This document shows, in pieces, positions 55,195 to 64,000 of a DNA stretch of 64,000 bases. Every line of letters begins with the position of its first letter. The stretch's first letter is position 1. Under the pieces are notes generated by a model. It was not told the origin of the DNA and ran no database searches. It saw nothing but the letters and a program-made list of their open reading frames with translations. The DNA lies in NCBI RefSeq assembly GCF_000143685.1, contig NC_014328.1, positions 3,038,001 to 3,102,000 of the forward strand, in the 5' to 3' direction. The DNA is from Clostridium ljungdahlii DSM 13528. GTDB taxonomy: Bacteria; Bacillota; Clostridia; Clostridiales; Clostridiaceae. A program made the translations under genes and the position numbers.

Positions 55195-55501
55195 AACTAT
55201 GTCGCTCCTATTCATACTAAAATATTCTTGTACCTCTCATAAACAAATACCTATTTATCTATTAGTTAAATAGGTATCATTACATCGCAATATTTTACGA
55301 TTGTGATTTAATTGATATAAAAATTGTACCACACTTTTTCATATGCTTTCACAGGTATATAAAAAGTATAGGTATCTTCAACACTACATTATTCAATTAT
55401 CAAATAGCATCTATACATTCAAATTTATTGATCTACAAACATAAAATCACCGCAAAATCCATTTTCTGAATAATACGGTGCTTTAGTAAACTATTTATTA
55501 T

Positions 55502-56587
55502 TTACTTAGTTTGAGGCGGAACATCTCCTCCTTGATCTAAATAATCATATCCATTGGGGAGTACTCTAAACCTCCAATAATGCCTTCTCACAGTTTGGAT
55601 ACAGCCATTATGATAATATCCTTTAGTATTCCAAGTTTCAATTAATGTAATAATATATATTGGTTTATCTGATTCATCTACTTCTGTTTCAAGTTCTACT
55701 GGTATACTTTTATTTTCAACATTAACAGATGTTTTAATCTTAGTTGCTGATTGAGGAAATTGTAAATTACCAACTTTTCCTGAAATTTCACTTGGATCTG
55801 AGAACAACATAGATAAAGCATCGCTTGCATTATAATCAATTCTTGTGCACCTATGTCCATCTTTATCACTAAATTCTAAAATGACGCCATATGAACTGCT
55901 AACTCCAGGTATTTGATATATATCTCCCCCATCACTGGTTTGTCCAATTTTCTGCCCATTTATTGGTCCACATCTGACATCTACATCATATACTTGTTTA
56001 TTCCACACAATTTTACAAGGAATACATGTATGGCTATGGCTAGGAATTGTATCTGATTCAGGATCATACCATCCACCTGTAACACTTTCTTTCCATTCTT
56101 TTAATTGTTTTGTATCATTAGGTCTAGATGGATAGCCATAATATGTAAGTTCTTCATTCGAAGCTGTAAATGGCTTCCAATCTGTTGGGGGTAGATGGGC
56201 AAGTATATCTTCCTGACTTTGAGTCGAAAAAACTTTATTAACCGCCTCTAAAGCTGCGCTTTCCTTCAATGACTTAACATTCTTATTTATAGTTATTTTA
56301 TAAACCTGACCAGGTTTATATTGGCCTTTAGGAGTTACTGTAACTGTTTTGCCGTCATTATTCAAACTTAAAATAGTATCAATCATCTTTCCGCTAGAAT
56401 CTGTTATAGTTATGTTGTTATATAATGTTTTATTATCGATTTTTTCATTAAACTTTATATTCCATATCTTATTAATAGATACACCATTTTGTTGTGGCAG
56501 TTCCTTAGCATAAGTACAAGTATATGCATAAAATGGCAACATCAGCATAAATAAAGATGCAATTGTAATTGTTTTTAAATTACTCAT
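55502..56587 (-). CDS. Secreted protein with an SbsA-type Ig-like domain
   Basis: 361 residues from the ATG at 56587. Signal peptide KTITIASLFMLMLPFYAYT with cleavage expected near residue 27. An Ig-like bacterial domain (about 35-120, NKIWNIKFNEKIDNKTLYNN ... GQVYKITINKNV) as in S-layer and adhesion proteins. The rest (120-361) is beta-rich with three Cys and matches nothing I know. Probably cell-surface or exported. Confidence 0.7.
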   Translation of the reverse strand: MSNLKTITIASLFMLMLPFYAYTCTYAKELPQQNGVSINKIWNIKFNEKIDNKTLYNNITITDSSGKMIDTILSLNNDGKTVTVTPKGQYKPGQVYKITINKNVKSLKESAALEAVNKVFSTQSQEDILAHLPPTDWKPFTASNEELTYYGYPSRPNDTKQLKEWKESVTGGWYDPESDTIPSHSHTCIPCKIVWNKQVYDVDVRCGPINGQKIGQTSDGGDIYQIPGVSSSYGVILEFSDKDGHRCTRIDYNASDALSMLFSDPSEISGKVGNLQFPQSATKIKTSVNVENKSIPVELETEVDESDKPIYIITLIETWNTKGYYHNGCIQTVRRHYWRFRVLPNGYDYLDQGGDVPPQTK

Positions 56588-56727
56588 CACTAGTATACTT
56601 CCTCCTACTAAATTTAACTATATATGAAAATTATAACACACAATTCATCTTCATGCTTTCATCAACTTAATTATTATAGAATAGTTCTATTTTCGCAGAT
56701 TCAATTATAAAAAGATTTTAGCATGAA

Positions 56728-56776
56728 GAAAGGCCTACCAGCATGGAATCTGCTGGCGGCCTTTCTTTTTTCTGCC
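56728..56776. terminator. Strong bidirectional terminator
   Basis: gaaaggcc(ta)ccagca pairs with tgctgg(c)ggcctttc; plus-strand T-run ttctttttt follows, and a shorter T-run on the minus side. Ends the arcD transcript and any read-through from the plus strand. Confidence 0.85.
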
Positions 56777-56808
56777 TAAAAACATTTTACCTACTTTTTA
56801 TTTTTTAA

Positions 56809-58263
56809 CTAAATCGTAATTTTCCCTGAAACTATCATATATACACTTATAACTGCAAGAATTACTAGAATTGTTACTACACCTTTTTCTACATTTGTAA
56901 AAGCAATTGTATTTCCCTCTTTTCTAGCTTTATAAAAAACTAAAATTCCACCTGAAAATAATATAGTAAGAAGAAGCATATAACTTAAGCCTGCTGCATA
57001 TATAAGCCAAACTGCATATATAACTGACAATCCTGATATAGCCATATCTCTAATTCTTGTATTATCACCTGCAGTATATGTCTCCTTAGTGATAGTTAAT
57101 TTTAGAGCATACAATGCACTGAAAAAATATGGCACTAATACGGCAGAACTTGCAATAGCGTATAGTATCTGATACGAACTTTTAGCAAAGAAAGCCCATA
57201 TTAAGAAAACTTGAGTTACTATATTTGTAACCAAAAGAGCATTTTTAGGTGCTCCATTTGCATTTTCTTCTGTAAAAAACTTTGGAAATGCTTTACCTTT
57301 GCCTGCAGAATATGACAATTCTGAACATATCAAAGTCCATCCAAGAAATGCACCTAATAATGATATTATCAAACCTATATTTACTACTATAGCACCCGAT
57401 TTACCAACCATATATTCTAGAGCATATGCCATAGAAGGGCTCTTTAATCCAGCCAATTGAGCTTGTTTCATTGTACCAAGTGCCAATAATGATACTAAAA
57501 CATAAATAACAAGTACTCCTAGTAATCCTATTATAGTGGCTTTACTGATATCCTTTCTTACTTTTGCTTGCTTTGAAAATACAACTGCACTTTCTATACC
57601 AATAAATGCCCACAAGGTTATAAGCATTGTACCCTTTACCTGTGTCAATACACTTCCAAGATTAGTGCTCATATTTCCCCAGAAATCCAAGGTGAATATG
57701 TTAACTTTAAACATAATTATTGATACTATTATAAATATAAATATAGGTATAAGTTTTCCAATAGTAGTTAAAACGTTTACCCATGCAGCTGTTTTTACAC
57801 CTTTTAATATAAGTACATTAACACCCCATATCAATATAGATTCACCTATTAGTGCAGGTAAATTATTTCCATTTCCAAATACAGGAAAGAAATATCCTAT
57901 TGTACAAAAAAGCATAACCAAATATGAAACATCACCTAACATCGAGCTAACCCAGTGTCCCCAAGCACAATTAAATCCTGTATATTCCCCGAAACCTGCT
58001 TTAGCATAGCTGTATATTCCGCAGTCCAAATCTGGTTTTCGCTGAGATAAATTTTGAAATACATAACCAAGTGTAAACATTCCAACTCCAGTAATAATCC
58101 ATGCTATAATAATTGCACCTGGGCTTGCTACCTTTGCCATATCTGCTGGAAAAGAAAAAGCTCCACCACCAATTATAGAACCAATTACTAATCCAATTAA
58201 AGGTACAAGTCCTAATTTTCCTTCTCCTTGGTTTTGTACACTACCTTCTATACCACTTTGCAT
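56809..58263 (-). CDS. arcD: Arginine:ornithine antiporter (APA family)
   Basis: 484 residues from the ATG at 58263 (ggaggag seven bases before). Twelve membrane segments; LVPLIGLVIGSIIGGGAFSFPADMA is the APA glycine-rich first helix with the basic-amino-acid antiporter pattern. Exchanges external arginine for ornithine in the deiminase pathway. Separated from arcC by a 357-base spacer with a hairpin. Confidence 0.85.
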   Translation of the reverse strand: MQSGIEGSVQNQGEGKLGLVPLIGLVIGSIIGGGAFSFPADMAKVASPGAIIIAWIITGVGMFTLGYVFQNLSQRKPDLDCGIYSYAKAGFGEYTGFNCAWGHWVSSMLGDVSYLVMLFCTIGYFFPVFGNGNNLPALIGESILIWGVNVLILKGVKTAAWVNVLTTIGKLIPIFIFIIVSIIMFKVNIFTLDFWGNMSTNLGSVLTQVKGTMLITLWAFIGIESAVVFSKQAKVRKDISKATIIGLLGVLVIYVLVSLLALGTMKQAQLAGLKSPSMAYALEYMVGKSGAIVVNIGLIISLLGAFLGWTLICSELSYSAGKGKAFPKFFTEENANGAPKNALLVTNIVTQVFLIWAFFAKSSYQILYAIASSAVLVPYFFSALYALKLTITKETYTAGDNTRIRDMAISGLSVIYAVWLIYAAGLSYMLLLTILFSGGILVFYKARKEGNTIAFTNVEKGVVTILVILAVISVYMIVSGKITI

Positions 58264-58620
58264 ACTAACACTCCTCCTTATAAACATCAATAATCTTTTG
58301 TGAAACTAAGTAAGCGTTAACTTTGTGACTTTCATATAAAAATTTCTACATTTGATACTTCTTTTTGAATAAAATATGCGGTAACTTTATGTCTAGAAAT
58401 CCTTTTCATTTATAAAATTACTGCCAGATAAATTATATATGGCAGTAATTTTATAACCTAACATTTCTTTATCTCAACTTTACTTTATTAGTAAACTTCC
58501 TATGTTATATAGATATTTATTAATAAGATAATAAATATAATTTTGTTGGATATTCATTATACTATACAAACATTACAGCATATAATATAATTTTAATTAG
58601 ATTGCATTTGTGCGTTAAAA
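58264..58620. other. arcC-arcD spacer with a 16-bp hairpin
   Basis: No gene. A perfect stem (58411-58426 with 58440-58455) lies roughly in the middle and could terminate or attenuate transcription between arcC and arcD. A separate arcD promoter may lie after it. Confidence 0.6.
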
Positions 58621-59571
58621 TTATACTGTTATAGTTGTACCAGTCAAGCCCATTATGGATTCTTTAGCTTTTTCAAGTGAAGTAATGACTGCTATTCTAC
58701 CTATTTTTGATTGTACAAAAGATAATGCAGCTTTAACTTTTGGAAGCATGGAACCTGGTGCAAAATGTCCTTCCTCAATATATCTTTCAGCTTCATCTAC
58801 TGTCATTTTTAAAATATTTTTCTGATTTGGTTTACCAAAATTAATTGATACTTGTTCTACGGCAGTTAAAATAACTAATTTATCTGCATTAAGCAATTCT
58901 GCAATTTTTTCTGAAGCAAAATCTTTATCAATTACTGCAGGAACTCCTTCAAGATTTCCATTTCCCTTATCAACTACAGGGATGCCGCCACCGCCTACCG
59001 TGATAACAACATGTCCAGCATTAACTAGAGTTTTAATTACAGGTTCTTCGATCACAGTTTTAGGAAGTGGTGAAGGAACTACTCTCCTCCATCCTCTGTT
59101 TGCATCTTCTTTCATAACGTATCCTTTTTCATCCATAAGTTTTTTTGCTTGTTCTTCTGTAAAAAATGACCCTACAGGTTTAGTTGGATTTTTGAAAGCT
59201 GGATCGTTTTCATCTACTACAACTTGAGTAATTACTGTAGCAATTTCCTTACTTAATCCTCTTTTTTTCATTTCTTCTTTTATTGCCTGCTGAAGTTGAT
59301 ATCCTATATATCCCTGGCTCATTGCGCCGCATTCTGGGAAAGGCATAATTGGATTTTTTTCATTTACTGCTGCAGCTGTTTCATATGCAGCAACCAACTG
59401 CCCAACCTGAGGTCCATTTCCGTGTGCTATTACTACTTCATGCCCTTCTTCAATAAGGTCAACAATTGGTTTTGCCGTTTCTATACATGTTTTTAGTTGT
59501 GTTTCAGCTGATTTGTCATTAGGATTAGCCTGCAGTGCGTTTCCACCTAATGCTACTACTATTTTTGACAT
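58621..59571 (-). CDS. arcC: Carbamate kinase
   Basis: 316 residues. KIVVALGGNALQANPNDKSA at the N-terminus, VVIAHGNGPQVGQL, RRVVPSPLPKTVIE and GGGGIPV, then DKDFASEKIAELLNADKLVI: all amino-acid-kinase-family sites of carbamate kinase. Converts carbamoyl phosphate plus ADP to ATP, CO2 and ammonia, the energy-yielding step. Follows arcB by 20 bases. Confidence 0.95.
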   Translation of the reverse strand: MSKIVVALGGNALQANPNDKSAETQLKTCIETAKPIVDLIEEGHEVVIAHGNGPQVGQLVAAYETAAAVNEKNPIMPFPECGAMSQGYIGYQLQQAIKEEMKKRGLSKEIATVITQVVVDENDPAFKNPTKPVGSFFTEEQAKKLMDEKGYVMKEDANRGWRRVVPSPLPKTVIEEPVIKTLVNAGHVVITVGGGGIPVVDKGNGNLEGVPAVIDKDFASEKIAELLNADKLVILTAVEQVSINFGKPNQKNILKMTVDEAERYIEEGHFAPGSMLPKVKAALSFVQSKIGRIAVITSLEKAKESIMGLTGTTITV

Positions 59572-59591
59572 ATTTTACTTCTCCCTTCTAA

Positions 59592-60590
59592 CTAATCTCC
59601 AAGTGTAGCAACCATAACTGCTTTTATAGTATGCATTCTGTTTTCTGCTTCATCAAATACTACTGAATGCTTTCCTTCAAATACTTCATCTGTAACTTCC
59701 ATTTCATTTAAACCAAATTTATCATGTATCTGTTTCCCCACTTTAGTTTTTAAATCATGGAAAGAAGGGAGACAATGTTCAAATATTACCTTTTCATTTC
59801 CTGTCTTCTCTATCATTTCTTTATTTATCTGATATGGTTTCAAAAGCTTTATTCTCTTTTCCCATACTTCATCAGGTTCTCCCATCGATACCCATACATC
59901 TGTATAAAGAACATCTGCATCCTTTACACCTTCATCAATATTATCAGTTATTGTGATCTTTGCTCCTGTTTCCTTTGCTACATTTTTGCATTTAGTTAAC
60001 AATTCTTCTGATGGAAATAATTCTTTAGGACTAACTATTCTAAAATCCATACCCATTTTTGATGCACCAATCATAAGTGCATTTGCTACGTTGTTTCTTC
60101 CATCTCCAGAATATACAAACACCATCTTGTTATATGGTTTATTCAAATGTTCTTTTGCAGTAAGGAAATCTGCCAATACTTGAGTAGGATGATCAGCATC
60201 TGTAAGGCCATTCCATACTGGGACTCCTGAATATTTAGCCAAATCTTCAACTGTTTCCTGTGCAAATCCTCTATATTCTATACCATCAAACATTCTTCCA
60301 AGTACTCTTGCAGTATCTGCTGCTGACTCTTTCTTTCCCATTTGGCTTCCAGTTGGTCCTAAATATGTTACATTTGCTCCTTGATCCTTTGCTCCAACTT
60401 CAAATGCACATCTTGTCCTAGTTGAATCCTTTTCAAACAATAGAACTATATTCTTTCCTTTAAGTTTTGGTTGCTCCGTTCCAGCATACTTTGCCCTCTT
60501 GAGATCTTTAGCAAGATCAAGCATAAAATTTATTTCCTTTGTTGTAAAATCCATTAGTGTTAAAAAATTTCTGTTTCTTAAATTGTACAT
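59592..60590 (-). CDS. arcB: Ornithine carbamoyltransferase, catabolic type
   Basis: 332 residues. Carbamoyl-phosphate site [28 protein letters not shown], and ornithine site with the HCLPSFHD motif. Splits citrulline to ornithine and carbamoyl phosphate. First gene of the arcB-arcC-(arcD) group; arginine deiminase (arcA) is not found here. The anabolic argF reading cannot be excluded, but the arcC/arcD company favours catabolism. Confidence 0.93.
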   Translation of the reverse strand: MYNLRNRNFLTLMDFTTKEINFMLDLAKDLKRAKYAGTEQPKLKGKNIVLLFEKDSTRTRCAFEVGAKDQGANVTYLGPTGSQMGKKESAADTARVLGRMFDGIEYRGFAQETVEDLAKYSGVPVWNGLTDADHPTQVLADFLTAKEHLNKPYNKMVFVYSGDGRNNVANALMIGASKMGMDFRIVSPKELFPSEELLTKCKNVAKETGAKITITDNIDEGVKDADVLYTDVWVSMGEPDEVWEKRIKLLKPYQINKEMIEKTGNEKVIFEHCLPSFHDLKTKVGKQIHDKFGLNEMEVTDEVFEGKHSVVFDEAENRMHTIKAVMVATLGD

Positions 60591-61110
60591 TTAACTACCT
60601 CCTATAATGATTATGATTTATTCTAGAATGTAAGTTTCAAAATAAATCAAGATAATTCAAAAAGTTCTTAAAATAAATTTTTAAAATTTACTATCTTCAA
60701 TACAGTACTTGCATAGAATGATTTACGCATAGGAAAATGAATAGGTTAAATCATTAAAACAATATGTAAAAGGTTGTTTCTATAGAAATTACCATAACTT
60801 AATCATATTATTAAATATTTGCCTCTACTTGAACTGATGAACATATATGAATTAGATATAATAATCATATATACGAGATAATAAGTATAGAATATAGAGT
60901 TGATACTATATGACTTGTACTAGAAAAATTAAGATGATTAAGATATATTATAAGACTATAAATGAGAAAAAGTAGATACAAATATCTACTTTTCAATAAT
61001 TATTTGTGTAAAGAGAGGAGAATACATAAAATAATTTGCACACCTTTTTTCCTTAATCCCTGGTGTATGTAGGATTTTTTCACGTATACCAGAAATTATT
61101 AAAAGTTTGT
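60591..61110. other. Gene-free region with terminators
   Basis: Holds the arcB promoter region, a bidirectional hairpin at 60967-60993 (aaaagtagata / tatctactttt), and a second stem near 61063-61096 (ctggtgtat... / ...gtataccag) just past the chemotaxis gene. Confidence 0.5.
60967..60997. terminator. Bidirectional terminator
   Basis: An 11-bp perfect stem with a five-base loop, flanked by A-run and T-run. Confidence 0.75.
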
Positions 61111-63104
61111 TTAAATTTTAAACTTAGAAATTTGAGCTTTCAATTTATTAGCACAATCACTTGCTTTAATTACTTCATCTAATACATAATCTGACTTATC
61201 ATTAATTTCAAGTACTCTATCGGAAATATTTGATATTTCACTTGTACCTTCACTTGCTGACTGTGTTACATCGTCTATAGTTTTTAACACATCACTAATA
61301 GATGCTAAAAGTTCCTCTGATGTAGAACTAAAATCTACTACTAAACTCTCTACAAATTTAGCATCTTTACTATATTCTTCTGATACTGTAAGCATTGATT
61401 TGTAGTCCTTATTTACATCCTTCTCCATGAACTCTAAAAGACTGCTGGAACTTTGTGAGAGATTATTTACCGCTTCAATTACTTTATTGGTTATACTTTG
61501 TATTTCAGAAGCCGCATCTTTTGATTGTCCTGCAAGGTTTGTAATTTCTTCAGCTACTACTGAAAATCCATTTCCTGCTTCTCCCGCTCTTGCAGCTTCA
61601 ATAGTTGCATTTAATGCCAAAAGGCCTGTTTGTTCCGTTATTTGCATGATAGTATCTGAAAGCACATTTATTTGTTTGGCTACGCTGGACTTTTTTATAG
61701 CAATTTCAAGTTCTTTTTTTGTACTTAAAAACATTTGATAGCTTTTTTCCTGAGATGCTTGTACACTTTTTTAGTTTTATCTGCTCTTTTATTTATTCCT
61801 CCGGCCTGCAGTGCACCTGTCTGTGATTTTTCTGCTATAGACTGAGCAGCACTACCTATTTCCTGTGATGTAGCTAACATTTCTTCAGCAGACGCTGTTG
61901 TCTCTTCCATACCTGCCGATAATTCCTCTGTACTTGAAGATACTTTTTTTACATCTTCATTCAAATTTGACATTTTATCTTTTATAGTGTTTACTACATT
62001 TTCTATTGTACGTGATTCTTCTAGTATAGCTCCTATTAATTCTATAAGTGAACTTTTCATTGAAATTGTAGCATTAGCAAGCTGTCCTATTTCATCTTTT
62101 CTTCCTAATAAATAATCACAGCTAGTATCAGAAGTTAAATCAAAGTTGGAAGTTTTCTTTACTAACTTTGTTACAGATATTATTGGATTTCCAATTTTAC
62201 CTCCAATATATAAGGAAAGTAAGATTGAAAGCACTAACATTATAATTATTACCAAAATGAATCCTAACAATAATGAATGAAGTGGTTTTTCCAATTCATT
62301 TTTAGGTACTACAACACCAACAAGCCAATTACAACAGTTAGCCTTAGAAGTAACAAAATATTTTTCTTTACCATCAAAATCCTTTAATAGAGTTATATTA
62401 TTATTTAATATCTTAGCAAATTTTCCATTCATAATTTTATTAACATTTTTATTTTCATTTTTTGTAGGTTGAAAATCTTTATTGGGATGCATTATAAAAT
62501 CATTTTTATTATCTAATAGAAATGTATAACTATTATTCACAGGTTTTACTTTATCTAGCATGATTTTAATTGTATTTAATTTAAAGTCACAACTTACAAC
62601 ACCGATTATTTCACCATTTTTTACAATAGGTTCAGATATCGAAACTGTCATTTTTTTTGTAAGTTCATCTAAATAGGGTTCAGAATAAACTAATTTATTT
62701 TTTTGGACAGCATCTTTATACCAATATCTTTGAGTACAATCAAAATCTTTATCAGGTATCCACCCAGTTCCATCTAAATATCTTTTATCTTTAAACCCTA
62801 GATATATTCCCCCTGTATTAGGATTGTCTTTTGTTTTTTCTTGCAGGTATGTTAAAATTTTTTTATTATCATTTGTGTCCATTTGCTGAATACAATCTCC
62901 AATTTCTTTGATTACTTTTCCCTGCTCGCCAATCCATTCGTTAGTTATTTCAGAATATTTATCTGATTCTGCGATAATTTTGCTTTTGGATTCCTTCATT
63001 ATTAAATCATAAGAAATAAAATAACTTACTGAAGCTAATATTATTAAACTTAATATGCATAGAGATGAAATAACTAATATTATATTGTATTTGATACTTC
63101 TCAT
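61111..63104 (-). pseudogene. Methyl-accepting chemotaxis protein, split by a frameshift
   Basis: Reading from the ATG at 63104 (SD gaggag) gives a membrane segment, a dCache-type sensor domain (about 35-280, with GIYLGFKDKRYLDGTGWIPD, QRYWYKDAVQ), a second membrane segment, HAMP, and the first half of the signalling coil, ending [14 protein letters not shown] then stop. After one missing base near 61770 the second frame continues [12 protein letters not shown]... into the conserved hairpin tip [20 protein letters not shown] and to the stop at 61111. One base restores a normal 660-residue receptor. Recent mutation, phase variation or a sequencing error are all possible. Confidence 0.85.
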
Positions 63105-63254
63105 AAATTGCACTCCTCGTATAATAAGTTTATAACTAGTTAAAGAACTGCTATAGGCTTATTTATTTTTTATATTTCCATATAGATTAAAGAATCTATT
63201 TTATTTTTCTAGTGGTGATTCTTCCAACAAGCAAGATTTATTAATAAGAATAAT
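63105..63254. other. Short spacer between receptor and response-regulator genes
   Basis: 150 bases, probably containing the promoter or leader of the chemotaxis gene. No hairpin of note. Confidence 0.4.
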
Positions 63255-64000
63255 TTATTTATCCTGACATTTAAATATAAGGCCTTCAAAAAACTTATTT
63301 ATAGAAACCTTTCCTCCTATTTTCCTTTTATGATTTATATAATCCATTTCAGCTTTTACATTGGTAAAATCAAAAAGTGCATTTGCACATGTATGAAAAA
63401 TATCATCAGCATAATCTTCTATACCCATATTAGCTGTATTAGTAAGTCCTACTTTTATTGCCCTTCTTATCCTTTGCTTTACAACCTGGGCATTATCTCC
63501 CAAATAGTTTTTCAAATCATCTAAATTGCATTCTACAAAATTTCTATTATTCTTCATAAGATATAAACTTATCTTGATTATATCATTTGTACCTTTTTCT
63601 CCGAGCATACCAAGCATACCTAGAATATGCCTTACTTTGATCAGATTTTCATTTTCAGTTTTGTCAACCTTTTTACTTTTATTTGGAGTTTTAAGCATTT
63701 TCTTTATATTAGACAGCATATTCTCCATTTCTACCCTTTCTGCCACTTTTGAAATTACTTTTTTAACCTCAATCTTATTTATTGGCTTATTTATAAAAAA
63801 TTCTATTCCTGCTTCATAAGACTCTGCTCTTAAATCACTGTCTAATACTTGAGATATCATAATAAAACAAATGCTTGAATCCAAGCTTTTTAGTTTTCTT
63901 ACAAGAACATTTCCATCCATTTCAGGCATAAGAAGATCTGCAAGTACAATATCAGGCTTAAGTAAAAGTATGTCATTAAAAGCATCTTCACTATTGCATG
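63255..64000 (-). CDS. Response regulator with YcbB/GlnL-type output domain, 5' part beyond the window
   Basis: The frame stays open through the window edge, so the true start lies past 64000. Visible part: receiver domain from DAFNDILLLKPDIVLADLLM with the phospho-accepting Asp, the Thr/Ser-equivalent FIMISQV and Lys in INKPINKIEV, then a helical C-terminal domain (KVRHILGMLGMLGEKGT, KNYLGDNAQVVKQRIRRAIK). This resembles the YcbB domain of GlnL regulators, which respond to glutamine or amino-acid signals. A partner kinase should lie further upstream. Confidence 0.75.
   Translation of the reverse strand, partial: CNSEDAFNDILLLKPDIVLADLLMPEMDGNVLVRKLKSLDSSICFIMISQVLDSDLRAESYEAGIEFFINKPINKIEVKKVISKVAERVEMENMLSNIKKMLKTPNKSKKVDKTENENLIKVRHILGMLGMLGEKGTNDIIKISLYLMKNNRNFVECNLDDLKNYLGDNAQVVKQRIRRAIKVGLTNTANMGIEDYADDIFHTCANALFDFTNVKAEMDYINHKRKIGGKVSINKFFEGLIFKCQDK

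Noticed and set aside
1..64000. CRISPR array or prophage
   Set aside because: No regularly spaced direct repeats, cas genes, or phage structural, integrase or packaging genes were seen anywhere in the window.

Overview
The window is AT-rich, with tight Shine-Dalgarno-led operons, a Spo0E-type sporulation phosphatase, an agr-type peptide signalling locus, Stickland-type reductase genes with selenocysteine UGA codons, and arginine-fermentation genes. Together these point to a strictly anaerobic, spore-forming, amino-acid-fermenting Clostridium. No rRNA gene is present, and the species cannot be named from the sequence alone.

Layout. (1) 1-9.6 kb: an ECF sigma factor with its DUF4179 anti-sigma partner; an IS3 remnant; Spo0E; an agrD-agrC-agrB quorum-sensing locus without agrA; a radical-SAM-like protein; an MFS exporter; and a URO-D-family methyltransferase-like gene behind a SAM (S-box) riboswitch. 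(2) 9.9-15.9 kb: a gene-poor, decayed stretch with remnants of a GreA-type factor, an IS256 transposase and a GH18 spore-cortex hydrolase. It also holds an intact rifampin ADP-ribosyltransferase (arr), two unrecognised proteins, and a small membrane-protein gene whose mRNA architecture resembles a type I toxin. (3) 15.9-23.3 kb: two amino-acid ABC importers (polar/cystine type and MetNIQ type) with a MalY/PatB C-S lyase and an enolase-superfamily enzyme. (4) 23.6-30.8 kb: the complete selenocysteine machinery (tRNA-Sec, selB, selA, and selD, itself a selenoprotein), a cysteine-desulfurase-like protein and a LysR regulator. (5) 30.9-42.6 kb: two tandem DUF3841 paralogues, then a reductase operon grdI-grdH-BCCT transporter-trxB-trxA-grdA-grdC-grdD (all minus strand) with a divergent TetR regulator. 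GrdA and GrdH each carry an in-frame UGA. The BCCT carrier and the absence of grdB/grdE point to glycine betaine as substrate. (6) 42.6-45.3 kb: an ArsP/SO_0444-type permease, IS-end-like repeats, and dead AAA-ATPase and chloramphenicol-acetyltransferase-like genes. (7) 44.8-54.0 kb: a compact unassigned catabolic operon under a PucR-type regulator (nitrilase-family hydrolase, NCS1 permease, nitroreductase, DUF6092, DUF917, hydantoinase A-like, DUF1177, Cys-rich protein). (8) 54.6-64 kb: a LUD protein, a secreted Ig-like protein, arcB-arcC-arcD without arcA, a frameshifted chemotaxis receptor and a truncated response regulator.

How it fits together: the selenium genes make and insert the selenocysteine needed by the neighbouring GrdA and GrdH. 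Thioredoxin and thioredoxin reductase supply electrons, and GrdC/GrdD turn the acetyl-selenoenzyme into acetyl phosphate. The arc genes and the PucR operon look like further routes for recovering ATP and nitrogen from N-compounds. The most interesting unexplained items are the PucR/DUF917 operon, the toxin-like RNA architecture near 10.8 kb, the three-cysteine AgrD, and the SAM riboswitch upstream of a URO-D-family gene.
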